Below are positions 45,074 to 55,243 of a stretch of DNA of 64,000 nt, one piece after another. The stretch spans positions 1 through 64,000 of the forward strand of contig JAFDXY010000023.1 of the NCBI GenBank assembly GCA_018267725.1. The letters are read 5' to 3'. Under the pieces are notes generated by a model, which was not told the DNA's origin, searched no databases, and saw only the letters and a list, made by a program, of their open reading frames with translations. This DNA is from Bacteroidota bacterium (GTDB taxonomy: Bacteria; Bacteroidota; Bacteroidia; Chitinophagales; Chitinophagaceae). Position numbers and translations under genes: made by a program. Numbering within the stretch: position 1 is the stretch's first letter; each line of letters opens with the position of its first letter.

Positions 45074-47536
45074 TCATTGCTTAATCACTTTATCAGTTAC
45101 AATATTGTTACCGTCTGTTGTTTGTACTATATACATGCCTAAACTTGCTCTACTTACATTAATGGTATTTAATCCATTTACTGCAGCTTGTGTGGCTATG
45201 GCTCTGCCGTTTATATCTTTTACTTGTATTACTGCATTGGCACTTGCGTTTTGTACTTGTACTTGTATTGGTTGGTTATTGGTAATTACATTACCTAACA
45301 GTTTAGCTGTAAAACTTCCACTTGTAGTAGCAGGTAAAGTAGCTATGGCTTTGTTTATAAATAGTAACTCAAATCTGCCTTCGCCTTTGGTTTTGCTATC
45401 ACTTGTAACTTCAAAGCCATAACTCATACCTGCTTCTATTTTTACCATATCTCCAGTATATATATCATGCAAATACAGTTCACCATTAGCAGATGGCAGG
45501 TTTACGTTACTCGCTTTTACAATAAAACTTCTTTGTTGATTAGTGTTTAATCCTAATGATATTTTATCAGTTGATGCTTGTAATGCTGGGCGGTTATTCA
45601 CCGCTAATTTAACTTTATCTGAACTGATACTGTAAAAATCTAAATTAATATTGCTAAACTTTTCTAAATCTGTTTTATCGGTGGCGGCTGCAACTGTACT
45701 GTTGCTATAATTGATGCTTAGTTTATCCCAATAAGTATTATTATTGTCTTCTATTATTAAATCAAAACCTTCTTTAATCGTGTTTACTCCTAATAATGAC
45801 ATAGGAGTACCGGTATTTTTATTACTTTCCGTAAAATTGATAGTTTGGTCTGCTCCACTGGTATTTTTAATAAAGAATGCTCCGTAAGTAGGTATAATAA
45901 TACTGCTGCCCAATGTATAATAATCGTATCCGCCGCTTGCTGCTCCGCTGCCAGTACTGCCTTTGGTAGCATTCCATACGTATATACTTGCTCCACTGCC
46001 GCCTGGTGCAGTAATATTACCTATACTATTTACATCTATTGCCGATGGATAAGGATTTCCAATTGCATTCCAACCTGTTGCAGAGCCATTTGAAAATGAA
46101 CCTGCCGCCTTTACCGTATAATTAATATTTCCAGTATTTACAGAACCCGATAAAGAAATGGTTGGAGCAGTTGGAGAATAACTTCCATCAGTTACATTTA
46201 TTCCTTGTCCTGGTGTACCTCTTACAAATAGCAATAAGGCTTCATTTTTATTCCATGTATCAGTATTGTTTACATAAGCACTCCATACGCCTGTAGTGTA
46301 ATTATAAGCTGAAGGATTGCCGCTTGTTAAACCTATGCCCGACCCCGTAATATCTACATAAGGCTGCAAACCGCTTAACGCTATATTACCGCTAAACGGA
46401 TGACCTAATAACCTGTACGCTCGTTGGGCAGTTAAATAGCGTTGTACCGCAAAAGCACCCCCCGCACCGTATGAAATAGCACCGGTGCCAATTGCTGCAA
46501 TACTTGCTGATGAAGTGGGTGAAGTAGATGTAAGCGTACAAGTAAAAGTGCTTATTCCTAAAGTAGTACCGTCTCCTATAGTTAGTGTACCCACAACCGA
46601 TGTATTACTTGAAAGCGTTTTTGTGCCTGAACCTGAAATTGTCAAATTATTATAAGTTGGAGTAGCACCACTATTAGCCGCCACTAAAAGTACTTGAGCT
46701 CCAGCACGATTATACTCAACAGTACCGTTAAAAGCTATAGATGCTGCGGCTATTTGAGGAGCAGCACCCCCTAATTGAATAGTTGCTCCAGGTGCTAATG
46801 TAACAGATGCAACAGTTGAACTTCCTGTTCTCTGAAATAGGTTATTGCTCCCCGTTACAGTTGATTTTAAAAGAAACCCATTAGTAATATTAACAGTACC
46901 ACCCGTGGTACCATTATCAGCAGACATTACTCGAGTGTTTGCATCCAAAATCCCGCTTGTCATTGTCCAGTTCTTTGCCTTAAAATTTGTATTCAAAGTA
47001 CCAGTTTGGCCAGAACTTAATGCTATTTCTACTTCGCCTCCTGTTAAGGTTGCACCCCATTCTCCAGTATTAGTAATGTTTCTGGTATTTCCCACAAAAC
47101 TTACTTTTCCTCCAGTTCCTGTAGTAATTGAATTCGCCCCAGGATTTGTGCTACTTACTTGCCCAGAATAAAAAGTACCATCAGCACCAATAGTAGTCAC
47201 AACCGTGCCAGTATATGCTCTTATTTTTCCGTTAACTTGAATAACATTCGTTCCCACAGCTAGAACTCCACTTGTATGAACATGCAAATCACTACTTTGA
47301 GCAGTTGCAATATCAACTGTTACTGTGTGTCCGTTTTGTATATAAACATTATTTGTTGATGTTGGCGGAGTTACAGCTGCTGCCCATGAACTTGAACTCC
47401 TAACCTGCCAAGTAGAATTGCTACTCCAATTACCAGTTGCGGCACTTCTATAATCTCCATCTGTTGCAGTTTGTGCATGAACATGGTTCATTAATAAAGC
47501 AATAAATAGAAAAAGTAAAACTTTTTTCATAAGCAT
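45074..47536 (-). CDS. T9SS type A secreted protein, adhesin-like
   Basis: An 820-aa exported protein. Signal peptide (KKVLLFLFIALLMNHVHAQ); an alternative ATG two codons in is equally good. The mature N-terminus, GDYRSAATGNWSSNSTWQVR followed by PTSTNNVYIQNGHTVTVD, is the G8-like or beta-helix start common in large Bacteroidota surface proteins, and leads into long Ser/Thr/Gly-rich beta repeats. The C-terminus is a type A sorting domain with VIQVKDINGRAIATQAAV and ends SLGMYIVQTTDGNNIV plus a basic tail. It pairs with the downstream PID-CTERM gene, and the two are bracketed by direct repeats. Confidence 0.82.
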   Translation of the reverse strand: MLMKKVLLFLFIALLMNHVHAQTATDGDYRSAATGNWSSNSTWQVRSSSSWAAAVTPPTSTNNVYIQNGHTVTVDIATAQSSDLHVHTSGVLAVGTNVIQVNGKIRAYTGTVVTTIGADGTFYSGQVSSTNPGANSITTGTGGKVSFVGNTRNITNTGEWGATLTGGEVEIALSSGQTGTLNTNFKAKNWTMTSGILDANTRVMSADNGTTGGTVNITNGFLLKSTVTGSNNLFQRTGSSTVASVTLAPGATIQLGGAAPQIAAASIAFNGTVEYNRAGAQVLLVAANSGATPTYNNLTISGSGTKTLSSNTSVVGTLTIGDGTTLGISTFTCTLTSTSPTSSASIAAIGTGAISYGAGGAFAVQRYLTAQRAYRLLGHPFSGNIALSGLQPYVDITGSGIGLTSGNPSAYNYTTGVWSAYVNNTDTWNKNEALLLFVRGTPGQGINVTDGSYSPTAPTISLSGSVNTGNINYTVKAAGSFSNGSATGWNAIGNPYPSAIDVNSIGNITAPGGSGASIYVWNATKGSTGSGAASGGYDYYTLGSSIIIPTYGAFFIKNTSGADQTINFTESNKNTGTPMSLLGVNTIKEGFDLIIEDNNNTYWDKLSINYSNSTVAAATDKTDLEKFSNINLDFYSISSDKVKLAVNNRPALQASTDKISLGLNTNQQRSFIVKASNVNLPSANGELYLHDIYTGDMVKIEAGMSYGFEVTSDSKTKGEGRFELLFINKAIATLPATTSGSFTAKLLGNVITNNQPIQVQVQNASANAVIQVKDINGRAIATQAAVNGLNTINVSRASLGMYIVQTTDGNNIVTDKVIKQ

Positions 47537-47703
47537 GTTTTGTAGTTTTTAAAAAATAATATTAAAACAATATATGTTTTAAGGCAAGCAGTTTTGGTTG
47601 TGTAGTAATTGCCGTATTACAAAAGTTTTAATACTTAATAAAGAAACGAATTTTACTTTAATAACCAAAAAAATCTTTCATTATTTCTACGTTATATTTT
47701 GGG

Positions 47704-47869
47704 GAGATGTTTTATTGCTGCTTATTACTTGCTTTATGAGATGTCTCGACAAGCTCGACATGACAGAATTGTTTTTTCGAGTGGAGCTCTGAATATCGAA
47801 GCGAAACGAGCAATCTGTAGAAATTGTTTGAGGAGATTTCTCTACCGCTAATGCGGTATCGAAATGACG
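47704..47869. repeat. Composite repeat, truncated copy C (about 166 bp)
   Basis: Begins GAGATGTTTTATTGCTGCTT and ends TATCGAAATGACG; corresponds to the last two thirds of copies A and B, lacking the first block. It lies 15 bp before copy B in the same orientation. Confidence 0.87.
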
Positions 47870-47884
47870 TAAAAACCATAATGT

Positions 47885-48154
47885 TCTCGTCATTGCGAGG
47901 AGCGAATGCGACGTGGCAATCTGTTTTTTTATAAGAACGTTTTTTCGAGGAAGTGAGATGTTTTATTGCTGCTTATTACTTGCTTTATGAGATGTCTCGA
48001 CAAGCTCGACATGACAGAATTGTTTTTTCGAGTGGAGCTCTGAATATCGGAGCGAAACGAGCAATCTGTTGAAATTATTTAAGGAGATTTCTCTACCGCT
48101 AAAGCGGTATCGAAATGACGGGAAGAATGAAATAACTTATCTTATTCACAAAAA
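47885..48154. repeat. Composite repeat, copy B (about 270 bp)
   Basis: Same order of blocks and same orientation as copy A at 44382-44648, with only scattered differences; it also ends in CTTATTCACAAAA beside a terminator stem. Copies A and B bracket the T9SS cargo and PID-CTERM genes. With copy C, this explains the 705-bp gene-free region 47537-48241; the remaining left part (47537-47703) is AT-rich with no clear feature. Confidence 0.9.
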
Positions 48155-48157
48155 CAA

Positions 48158-48186
48158 AAAATCCCTCACAAAATATGAGGGATTTT
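48158..48186 (-). terminator. Rho-independent terminator after dnaK
   Basis: AAAATCCCTCA pairs perfectly with TGAGGGATTTT; on the minus strand it is followed by TTGTTTTTG. It lies 56 bp past the dnaK stop codon. Confidence 0.82.
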
Positions 48187-48241
48187 ACATATATACTATT
48201 TATTGAAACACACTTCGACAAGCTCAGTGTAACAGTAAATA

Positions 48242-50149
48242 TTATTTCACTTCTTCAAACTGAGCATCTTCAACATGGTCGCCGGTGTTTTGTTGGCTGC
48301 CTGTTTGTTGTGCTTGTTCTGCATTGGGTTGTGTACCGCCTGCAGCAGCTTGAGCTTTGTAAAGTTCTTCGCTGGCTGCTGTCCATGCAGTATTCATTTC
48401 AGCCATAGCTGTATCAATTGCACTAATATCTTGTGCTTTATGTGCTTCTTTTAATTTGGCTAAAGCATTTTCAATAGGTGCTTTTTTATCGGCAGGTACT
48501 TTATCTCCAAATTCTTTTAATTGTTTTTCTGTTTGAAAAATCATACTATCTGCCTGATTAATTTTTTCTACTTTTTCTTTTGCTACTTTATCTTCTGCTT
48601 CGTGTGCTTTGGCTTCTGCTTTCATTTTTTCAACTTCTTCTTTGCTTAACCCGCTTCCACCTTGTATGGTAATTTTTTGTTCTTTTCCGGTGCCTTTATC
48701 TTTTGCGGTAACGTGTAAAATGCCGTTGGCATCAATATCAAAAGTTACTTCAATTTGCGGAACGCCACGTGGTGCAGGTGGAATGCCATCTAAATTAAAC
48801 ACACCTAAACTTTTATTTTGTGCAGCCATTGGTCTTTCGCCTTGCAATACATGTATTTGTACGCCGGGTTGGTTATCGCTGGCTGTTGAATATACTTCTG
48901 TTTTTTTGGTAGGAATGGTTGTGTTAGATGAAATCATGGTTGTCATTACACCGCCCATTGTTTCAATTCCTAAACTTAAAGGAGTAACATCTAATAACAA
49001 TACATCTTTTACTTCTCCTGTTAATACAGCACCTTGTATAGCAGCACCAATAGCAACTACTTCATCGGGGTTTACGCTTCTATTTGGTTTTTTACCAAAG
49101 AATTTTTCTACAATTTCTTGTACTTTAGGAATACGTGTACTACCTCCTACTAAAATAACTTCATCTATTTGGCTTGCATTGTAGCCTGCATCTTTTAATG
49201 CAGCTTCGCAAGGTTTTAAACAACGTTCAAATAATTTATCGGCAATTTGTTCAAATTTTGCACGAGTTAATTTTTTTACTAAGTGTTTAGGTACACCATC
49301 AATTGCTGTAATGTATGGTAAATTAATTTCTGTTTCTGAAGAAGATGATAATTCTATTTTAGCTTTTTCGGCAGCTTCTTTTAAGCGTTGTAAGGCCATG
49401 GGGTCTTTGCGTAAATCAATTGCTTCTTCGGTTTTAAATTCTTCGGCTAACCAATCCATAATAATTTTATCAAAATCATCTCCACCTAAGTGTGTATCTC
49501 CGTTGGTTGATTTTACTTCAAACACACCATCTCCTAATTCTAAAACAGAAATATCAAAAGTACCGCCACCAAGGTCAAACACAGCAATTTTTTGGTCGGC
49601 ATGTTTTTTATCTAAACCGTAAGCTAAAGCCGCAGCAGTAGGTTCGTTTACAATTCTGCGAACGTTTAATCCTGCAATTTCTCCGGCTTCTTTTGTTGCT
49701 TGGCGTTGAGCATCGTTAAAATAAGCAGGAACAGTAATAACAGCTTCTGTTACTTCTTGCCCTAAATAATCTTCGGCAGTTTTCTTCATTTTTTGAAGAA
49801 CCATTGCAGAAATTTCTTGCGGTGTATATTGTCTTCCATCAATATCAACACGTACGGTATTATTGTCGCCTTTTACAACTTTATAACTCCAATGGCTTAT
49901 TTCTTCTGTTACTTCGTCATATCTTCTACCCATAAAACGTTTAACACTTGCAATAGTGTTGTGTGGGTTTGTAATAGCTTGACGTTTGGCAGGATCTCCT
50001 ACTTTACGTTCTCCGTTCTTTAAAAAACCAACTACCGAAGGGGTTGTACGTCTTCCTTCTTCGTTGGCAATAACAACTGGTTCGTTGCCTTCCATAACTG
50101 CAACGCAACTGTTGGTTGTTCCTAAATCTATTCCAATAATTTTTCCCAT
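48242..50149 (-). CDS. dnaK: Molecular chaperone DnaK (Hsp70)
   Basis: A 635-aa ATP-dependent chaperone. ATPase domain: [39 protein letters not shown], and [13 protein letters not shown]. Substrate-binding domain: [20 protein letters not shown] and [21 protein letters not shown]; then a helical lid and a Gln/Asn-rich tail ending AQFEEVK. The start is set at MGKIIG (50149); the in-frame ATG ten codons upstream is not family-like. dnaJ and grpE are not adjacent. Length and motifs are normal. No CIRCE-like inverted repeat was seen upstream. Confidence 0.97.
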   Translation of the reverse strand: MGKIIGIDLGTTNSCVAVMEGNEPVVIANEEGRRTTPSVVGFLKNGERKVGDPAKRQAITNPHNTIASVKRFMGRRYDEVTEEISHWSYKVVKGDNNTVRVDIDGRQYTPQEISAMVLQKMKKTAEDYLGQEVTEAVITVPAYFNDAQRQATKEAGEIAGLNVRRIVNEPTAAALAYGLDKKHADQKIAVFDLGGGTFDISVLELGDGVFEVKSTNGDTHLGGDDFDKIIMDWLAEEFKTEEAIDLRKDPMALQRLKEAAEKAKIELSSSSETEINLPYITAIDGVPKHLVKKLTRAKFEQIADKLFERCLKPCEAALKDAGYNASQIDEVILVGGSTRIPKVQEIVEKFFGKKPNRSVNPDEVVAIGAAIQGAVLTGEVKDVLLLDVTPLSLGIETMGGVMTTMISSNTTIPTKKTEVYSTASDNQPGVQIHVLQGERPMAAQNKSLGVFNLDGIPPAPRGVPQIEVTFDIDANGILHVTAKDKGTGKEQKITIQGGSGLSKEEVEKMKAEAKAHEAEDKVAKEKVEKINQADSMIFQTEKQLKEFGDKVPADKKAPIENALAKLKEAHKAQDISAIDTAMAEMNTAWTAASEELYKAQAAAGGTQPNAEQAQQTGSQQNTGDHVEDAQFEEVK

Positions 50150-50289
50150 ATTTTTAATTTTACGGAGTTTGGATTTCAATGATTATGCCATTGCGTATTG
50201 AAATGTAAAAATGACAGTATTTTTTGTTTTACTGAATACATTTCATTTAAATTGCACACACAAACTAATTATACCTGACGAGTTAGTAA

Positions 50290-52824
50290 ATGCATGAAAA
50301 AGTTTTTTTTATTACTGTTTGTAAACATTTAGTTTACAGTATTGCAATCGCTTTTTTGTCAATACAGTTTTCGTATGCACAGAGTATAACAATTAAAGGA
50401 AAAGTAATTAATCATTTTACTAATGAGGTTATGCCTTTTGCCAGTGTAAAATGGAAACTTGCAGGCAATGGTGTTTTAACAGATAGTGTAGGACATTTTG
50501 TTATTAAAAAAGCTAATCTGCATGCTGATACATTGGTGGTTTCTTATGTTGGTTTTGAAGATGTTTATCATCATGTAAATCCTAAAAAAGATACCGGAGA
50601 AATTATTATTACAATTCCGCAACTTAAACTATCTGGCGGGGTGATAGTAAAAGCAAAGTTTAATAAAGGATTACGTTGGTGGAAAACAATTGTTTCTCAT
50701 AAAAAAGAAAACAATCCTTATCAATTTTCTAATTATTATTATGAGTTATACAATAAACTTGAACTGGATATTAATAATATAAAACGTGAAAGTTTTGAGC
50801 ATAAAAAAATATTAAAACCTTTTGCTTTTGTTTTAGATAATATTGATAGCACCAGCGAGGCAAAACCTTTTCTGCCTGTATTTCTTACAGAATCATTATC
50901 AGATTATTATTACAGCACTAATCCAACAAAAGTTAGAGAAGAAATTAAAGCAGTACAAACTAACGGAATAAAGAATGAAACCGTTATGCAGTTTTTAGGT
51001 GGTGTAAGCCAAAAAGTAAATATTTATGAAGATTATATAACTGTATTTGGTAAAGAATTTATTAGCCCAATTAGTGCAGTTGGAGATAAATATTATAACT
51101 ATAAAGGAGCAGACACACAAACTATTGGTGGGCAAAAATTTTATCATTTATTTTTCTCTCCCAAACATGATGGTAGCAATACTTTTATAGGAGATTTGTG
51201 GATACATAGTATTTCTTGGGCTATTCAAAAAGTTACGCTAAACATATCGGCAACGGCAAATATTAATTTTGTTCATCAATTAAGTATTATACAAGAATTT
51301 TCAAAAAACAATACAGATAAATGGGTATTTGCAAAAGATAAATTTGTGGCAGATATTTCGCCACTTAAAAAAGATAAATTCAGTTTTATTGGAAGAAAAA
51401 CTTCAACATACCGAAACGTGCAGGTTAATGTTCCGTTTATTACAGAAAAACTTTCAGCCAATAAATTAAAAGAGGAAGTAATTATTTTGCCCGGTGCAAA
51501 AAATAAAAAATTTGATACACTTAGGCATGAACCTTTAAGCCTTAATGAAAACAAGGTTTATGCAATGATTGATACTTTAAAACACATGCCTTTGTTTCAA
51601 AAATACAGCAACACATTACAATTTATTTTTGATGGGCATAAACAATTAGGTAAAATAGAAATAGGTCCTTGGTTTAAATGGCTTAGCGGCAACCAATTAG
51701 AAAAAGTTAGAATGCGTTTTGATATAGGAACTACCAGTAAATTCAGCGAGCATTTACGTTTGTCCGGTTATTTGGCTTACGGATTTAAAGATAATAGACT
51801 TAAACAAAAATTATCGGTTGATTATAAAATAAATCATCATGAATCTTGGAGAATTAATGCAACATATTTAAACGATTTAGATAATGGCCGTATTAAGTAT
51901 GATGAAGATGATGATGCTACTACCGATAATCTTTTCAGCCAATTAATTCGTAGAAACGGCATTAGGCAAAAATTTATTGGTGAAGAGCAAATTAAATTTA
52001 GTGTTGAGAAAAAAATAAATCCAATTTTTTCTATACGAGCAGGTATTTCAAACATTGCATACCAAACATATAGCCCTTTACCATCGCAAGCATTTTTAAG
52101 TCGGTTGCCCAATGGTAAAGTAATTAATTCAGAAGCCAATATTAAATTTAGGTATGCACCCGGCGAAAAAGAAATTGAAAGAAGAAGAAATAAATCTATA
52201 AGAATAAAAAGTAATTTACCCGTATTTGAATTAAAATACAGTTACGCATTTCCTAATTTATTCAGAAGCCAATATCAATATCATAAACTTACTGCATCTG
52301 TTTCTCAATCTTTCAGAATACCACGTTGGGGCAAAGTAGATTATATGGTTTATGGTGGAAAATATTTTGGAGATAGTATTCCATTTATGTTGTTAGAAGT
52401 TCATCCCGGCAACGAAATTTATTATTACAACAAACAATCATTTAACTTAATGAATCGGTTTGAATATGTAAGTGATGCTTATGCCGGATTTAATATAGAA
52501 TACAATTTTGAAAAAAAATTAATGAACTTAATTCCGTTTTTACGCAAAGCAAAAGCAAGGCAATTCATAAACATAAAAACAGTTGTTGGAGATTTAAACA
52601 CAGCCGACAGAAGGTTTAACAGGCTTGGTTTTGGAAGCTATCGTTTAAAAAGATTAGGTGGAGAAGATTACACAGAAATAGGAACAGGTATTGATAATTT
52701 ATTTAAATTTTTTAGAATAGATTTAGTGTGGAGGTTAGACCCATCATACATTGTTGTACCTGCTACACTTCCGGCAGCACCACAAAAGTTTGGTATATTC
52801 GGAAGCTTTAAATTGCAATTTTAA
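50290..52824 (+). CDS. DUF5686 / carboxypeptidase-regulatory-like outer-membrane protein
   Basis: An 844-aa exported protein. After the signal peptide (cleavage near YAQS) comes a carboxypeptidase-regulatory-like domain (ITIKGKVINHFTNEVMPFAS, DTLVVSYVGFEDVYH). The rest matches the DUF5686 pattern: GLRWWKTIVSHKKENNPYQF, the middle LWIHSISWAIQKVTLNISAT, and a C-terminal barrel-like part (RFEYVSDAYAGFNIEYNFEK, LFKFFRIDLVWRLDPSY) with a final aromatic, FKLQF. Role unknown; the family is common in Bacteroidota. It is divergent from dnaK and convergent with the GtrA gene. Confidence 0.85.
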   Translation: MHEKVFFITVCKHLVYSIAIAFLSIQFSYAQSITIKGKVINHFTNEVMPFASVKWKLAGNGVLTDSVGHFVIKKANLHADTLVVSYVGFEDVYHHVNPKKDTGEIIITIPQLKLSGGVIVKAKFNKGLRWWKTIVSHKKENNPYQFSNYYYELYNKLELDINNIKRESFEHKKILKPFAFVLDNIDSTSEAKPFLPVFLTESLSDYYYSTNPTKVREEIKAVQTNGIKNETVMQFLGGVSQKVNIYEDYITVFGKEFISPISAVGDKYYNYKGADTQTIGGQKFYHLFFSPKHDGSNTFIGDLWIHSISWAIQKVTLNISATANINFVHQLSIIQEFSKNNTDKWVFAKDKFVADISPLKKDKFSFIGRKTSTYRNVQVNVPFITEKLSANKLKEEVIILPGAKNKKFDTLRHEPLSLNENKVYAMIDTLKHMPLFQKYSNTLQFIFDGHKQLGKIEIGPWFKWLSGNQLEKVRMRFDIGTTSKFSEHLRLSGYLAYGFKDNRLKQKLSVDYKINHHESWRINATYLNDLDNGRIKYDEDDDATTDNLFSQLIRRNGIRQKFIGEEQIKFSVEKKINPIFSIRAGISNIAYQTYSPLPSQAFLSRLPNGKVINSEANIKFRYAPGEKEIERRRNKSIRIKSNLPVFELKYSYAFPNLFRSQYQYHKLTASVSQSFRIPRWGKVDYMVYGGKYFGDSIPFMLLEVHPGNEIYYYNKQSFNLMNRFEYVSDAYAGFNIEYNFEKKLMNLIPFLRKAKARQFINIKTVVGDLNTADRRFNRLGFGSYRLKRLGGEDYTEIGTGIDNLFKFFRIDLVWRLDPSYIVVPATLPAAPQKFGIFGSFKLQF

Positions 52825-52839
52825 TTAATGTATTTGCTG

Positions 52840-53346
52840 TTAAGTAACCGGTGCTTTAAACGTAAAATTGCGTTGAGATAAATAACTAAATACAACCACA
52901 AATGCTGTTGTTAATATTTTTGAAACAATAAATTTCCATTTAAAAACTTCAATAAAAAATTTCAAAAAACCATAATTCAATACTACGCAAAACATTACTA
53001 CCAATATATATTTTACCAACTGAGCAGATTTTTTTGCACTGGTTTCTTGAAAAACAACATACCTGCTTAAATAAAAACCAATAGGAATGGTAACACACAA
53101 ACCACAAATTAATGCAGCAATATATTGGGTTACAACTAAATGAATAGAAGGGAAATAAAAATTGATATTATTATTCACAAAATAATTAAAGCAAATAGTA
53201 GAAACACAAATATCTAACACGGTATTGCCTCCGCCGCAAGCTGCATACCTAAAGGTTTGCAAAGGCATTAATTTTTTAAACCAAGGGTAAAAAAAATCAA
53301 TAACGGTTAAAATAAATTTATTAATTGCATTGTGTAACTGCCGCAT
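52840..53346 (-). CDS. GtrA-like family membrane protein
   Basis: A 168-aa protein with four hydrophobic helices (DICVSTICFNYFV, YIAALICGLCVTIPIGFYL, KYILVVMFCVVLNYGFLKFF, ILTTAFVVVFSYLSQR). It contains FRYAACGGGNTVLDI, VTIPIGFYLSRYVVF and SYLSQRNFTF, the marks of the GtrA family, whose members are linked to bactoprenol-linked sugar transfer across the membrane. No glycosyltransferase gene is adjacent. It is divergent from argS, 59 bp away. Confidence 0.87.
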   Translation of the reverse strand: MRQLHNAINKFILTVIDFFYPWFKKLMPLQTFRYAACGGGNTVLDICVSTICFNYFVNNNINFYFPSIHLVVTQYIAALICGLCVTIPIGFYLSRYVVFQETSAKKSAQLVKYILVVMFCVVLNYGFLKFFIEVFKWKFIVSKILTTAFVVVFSYLSQRNFTFKAPVT

Positions 53347-53377
53347 AACTTGGCGGCGAAGGTAGAAGATAATCTGT

Positions 53378-53385
53378 TAGATTTG
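53378..53385 (+). promoter_or_regulatory. Candidate -7 element of argS
   Basis: TAGATTTG matches TAnnTTTG 20 bp before the ATG. The nearest TTG upstream (53350-53352) is 25 nt away, longer than usual, so the -33 match is uncertain. Confidence 0.45.
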
Positions 53386-53405
53386 CAACCCAAATATTTA
53401 GGATA

Positions 53406-55205
53406 ATGAGTGTAGCACAACAAATAAAAAAAGTTACGGCTAAAGCAATAACATCTTTATACAACATTGAATTACCGCAAGAAAGCATTTTAATAAACGC
53501 CACCAAACCAGAGTTTGAAGGAGATTATACTATTGTATTATTTGCTTTTGTAAAACAATTAAAAAAAAATCCGGAACAGTTAGGCAATGAATTGGGAGAA
53601 TATTTAGTTAAAGAAAATTCTGAATTATTTACTTCATTCAATGTTATAAAAGGGTTTTTAAATCTTACGGTAAGTAATAATTATTGGTTACATTTTCTTT
53701 CAACAAATTATAACAATATAAATTTTGGTATTAAAGAAAAAACGAATGCAAAAGTAATGGTTGAGTACTCCTCTCCCAACACCAACAAACCCTTGCATTT
53801 GGGGCATTTAAGAAATAATTTTTTAGGATGGAGTATTGCCGAAATTTTAAAAGCCAACGGAAATGCTATTGTAAAAACTTGTGTGGTAAATGATAGAGGC
53901 ATACACATTTGTAAAAGCATGATTGCATGGAAATTATTTGGAAATAATGAAACACCCGAAACAACACATACCAAAGGAGATCATTTAGTGGGAGGTTTTT
54001 ATGTGAAGTTTAATGATGCTTACAAAAAAGAAATTGAAGAAATTATTAATACAGGAAAAACAAAAGAGCAAGCCGAAAAAGAAGCTCCTATTATGTTGGC
54101 TGCACAACAAATGTTGGTTGATTGGGAAGCCGGAAAGCCTGATGTGATTGAATTGTGGAAGCAAATGAACAATTGGGTTTACAAAGGTTTTGATGAAACC
54201 TATAAAAAAATAGGAAGCAATTTTGATAAAATTTATTACGAAAGCAATACTTATTTATTAGGAAAAAATTTAGTAAAACAAGGGCTTGATAAAAACGTTT
54301 TTTATAAAAAAGATGATGGCAGTGTTTGGATTGATTTAACGAAAGATGGTTTAGACGAAAAAGTAGTACAACGTAAAGATGGCACATCTGTTTACATAAC
54401 TCAAGATATTGGTTTGGCAGAACAAAGACAAAAAGAATACAATGCACAACAAAGTATTTATGTGGTGGGCGATGAACAGAATTATCATTTTAAAGTATTA
54501 AAATTAATTTGTAAAAAATTAGGCTTGCCTTCGGCAGATGGTATTTACCATTTAAGTTACGGCATGGTTGAATTGCCAACAGGTAAAATGAAAAGCAGAG
54601 AAGGAACTGTTGTAGATGCAGATGATTTAGTTGCCGAAATGATAAACATTGCCAAACATAAAACCGAAGAGTTAGGCAAGGTTAAAGATTTTGCAGAAGA
54701 TGAATTAACAGAACTATATAACACAATTGGTTTAGGTGCATTAAAGTTTTTCTTACTGCGTGTAGATCCTAAAAAGAAAATGATTTTTAACCCGGAAGAA
54801 AGTATAGATTTCCATGGGTTTACAGGCCCATTCATTCAATACACACATGCAAGAATTAAAAGTATTTTAAGAAAGGCAATGGTCAATGGTCAATGGTCAA
54901 TAGAAAATAATTCACCACTCACTATTCAGCATTCTCTTCTTCCATTAGAAAAGCAATTAGCTGTTCAATTAGAAATATTTCCTGCAATTATTGAAGAAGC
55001 TGCAACCGAACACGACCCAAGCAAATTGGCAATTTATATTTTCAATATTGCTCAAACATTTAATTCATTCTATTCGCAACATTCTATTAGTAATGCAGAA
55101 AATGAAGAAAAAAAATTATTACGTTTACAATTAGCTACTTTAACAGCACAAATTTTAAAAGCAGGAATGAGTTTATTAGGAATTAATGTTCCTGAAAGAA
55201 TGTAA
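53406..55205 (+). CDS. argS: Arginine--tRNA ligase
   Basis: A 599-aa class I synthetase that charges tRNA-Arg. An N-terminal Arg-specific domain precedes the class I HIGH-like motif in NKPLHLGHLRNN (131-134). The KMSKS counterpart is GKMKSREGT. Other family stretches are DRGIHICKSMIAWKLFGN and FTGPFIQYTHARIKS. Between the last of these and the anticodon-binding helix, residues about 489-512 (MVNGQWSIENNSPLTI and neighbours) are an extra segment encoded by 7-bp tandem repeats, in frame. No other oddity; length is normal for the family plus this insert. A tRNA-Leu gene follows. Confidence 0.96.
   Translation: MSVAQQIKKVTAKAITSLYNIELPQESILINATKPEFEGDYTIVLFAFVKQLKKNPEQLGNELGEYLVKENSELFTSFNVIKGFLNLTVSNNYWLHFLSTNYNNINFGIKEKTNAKVMVEYSSPNTNKPLHLGHLRNNFLGWSIAEILKANGNAIVKTCVVNDRGIHICKSMIAWKLFGNNETPETTHTKGDHLVGGFYVKFNDAYKKEIEEIINTGKTKEQAEKEAPIMLAAQQMLVDWEAGKPDVIELWKQMNNWVYKGFDETYKKIGSNFDKIYYESNTYLLGKNLVKQGLDKNVFYKKDDGSVWIDLTKDGLDEKVVQRKDGTSVYITQDIGLAEQRQKEYNAQQSIYVVGDEQNYHFKVLKLICKKLGLPSADGIYHLSYGMVELPTGKMKSREGTVVDADDLVAEMINIAKHKTEELGKVKDFAEDELTELYNTIGLGALKFFLLRVDPKKKMIFNPEESIDFHGFTGPFIQYTHARIKSILRKAMVNGQWSIENNSPLTIQHSLLPLEKQLAVQLEIFPAIIEEAATEHDPSKLAIYIFNIAQTFNSFYSQHSISNAENEEKKLLRLQLATLTAQILKAGMSLLGINVPERM
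54877..54938 (+). repeat. Heptanucleotide repeats inside argS
   Basis: CAATGGT occurs three times in a row from 54877, plus a partial fourth; a second array, TTCACCA, CTCACTA, TTCAGCA, TTCTCTT, follows at 54911-54938. Together they lie inside the coding frame. Confidence 0.85.
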
Positions 55206-55243
55206 TTAATTATTAATAACTAACAATTAATAATTACAATAAA

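Noticed and set aside
50150-50179. Longer start for DnaK
   Set aside because: The ten extra residues are not found in the family; [12 protein letters not shown] is the normal start.
53406-55205. Frameshift or assembly error in argS at the heptamer repeats
   Set aside because: The frame is open through both arrays and family motifs continue on each side, so an in-frame insertion is the simpler reading.
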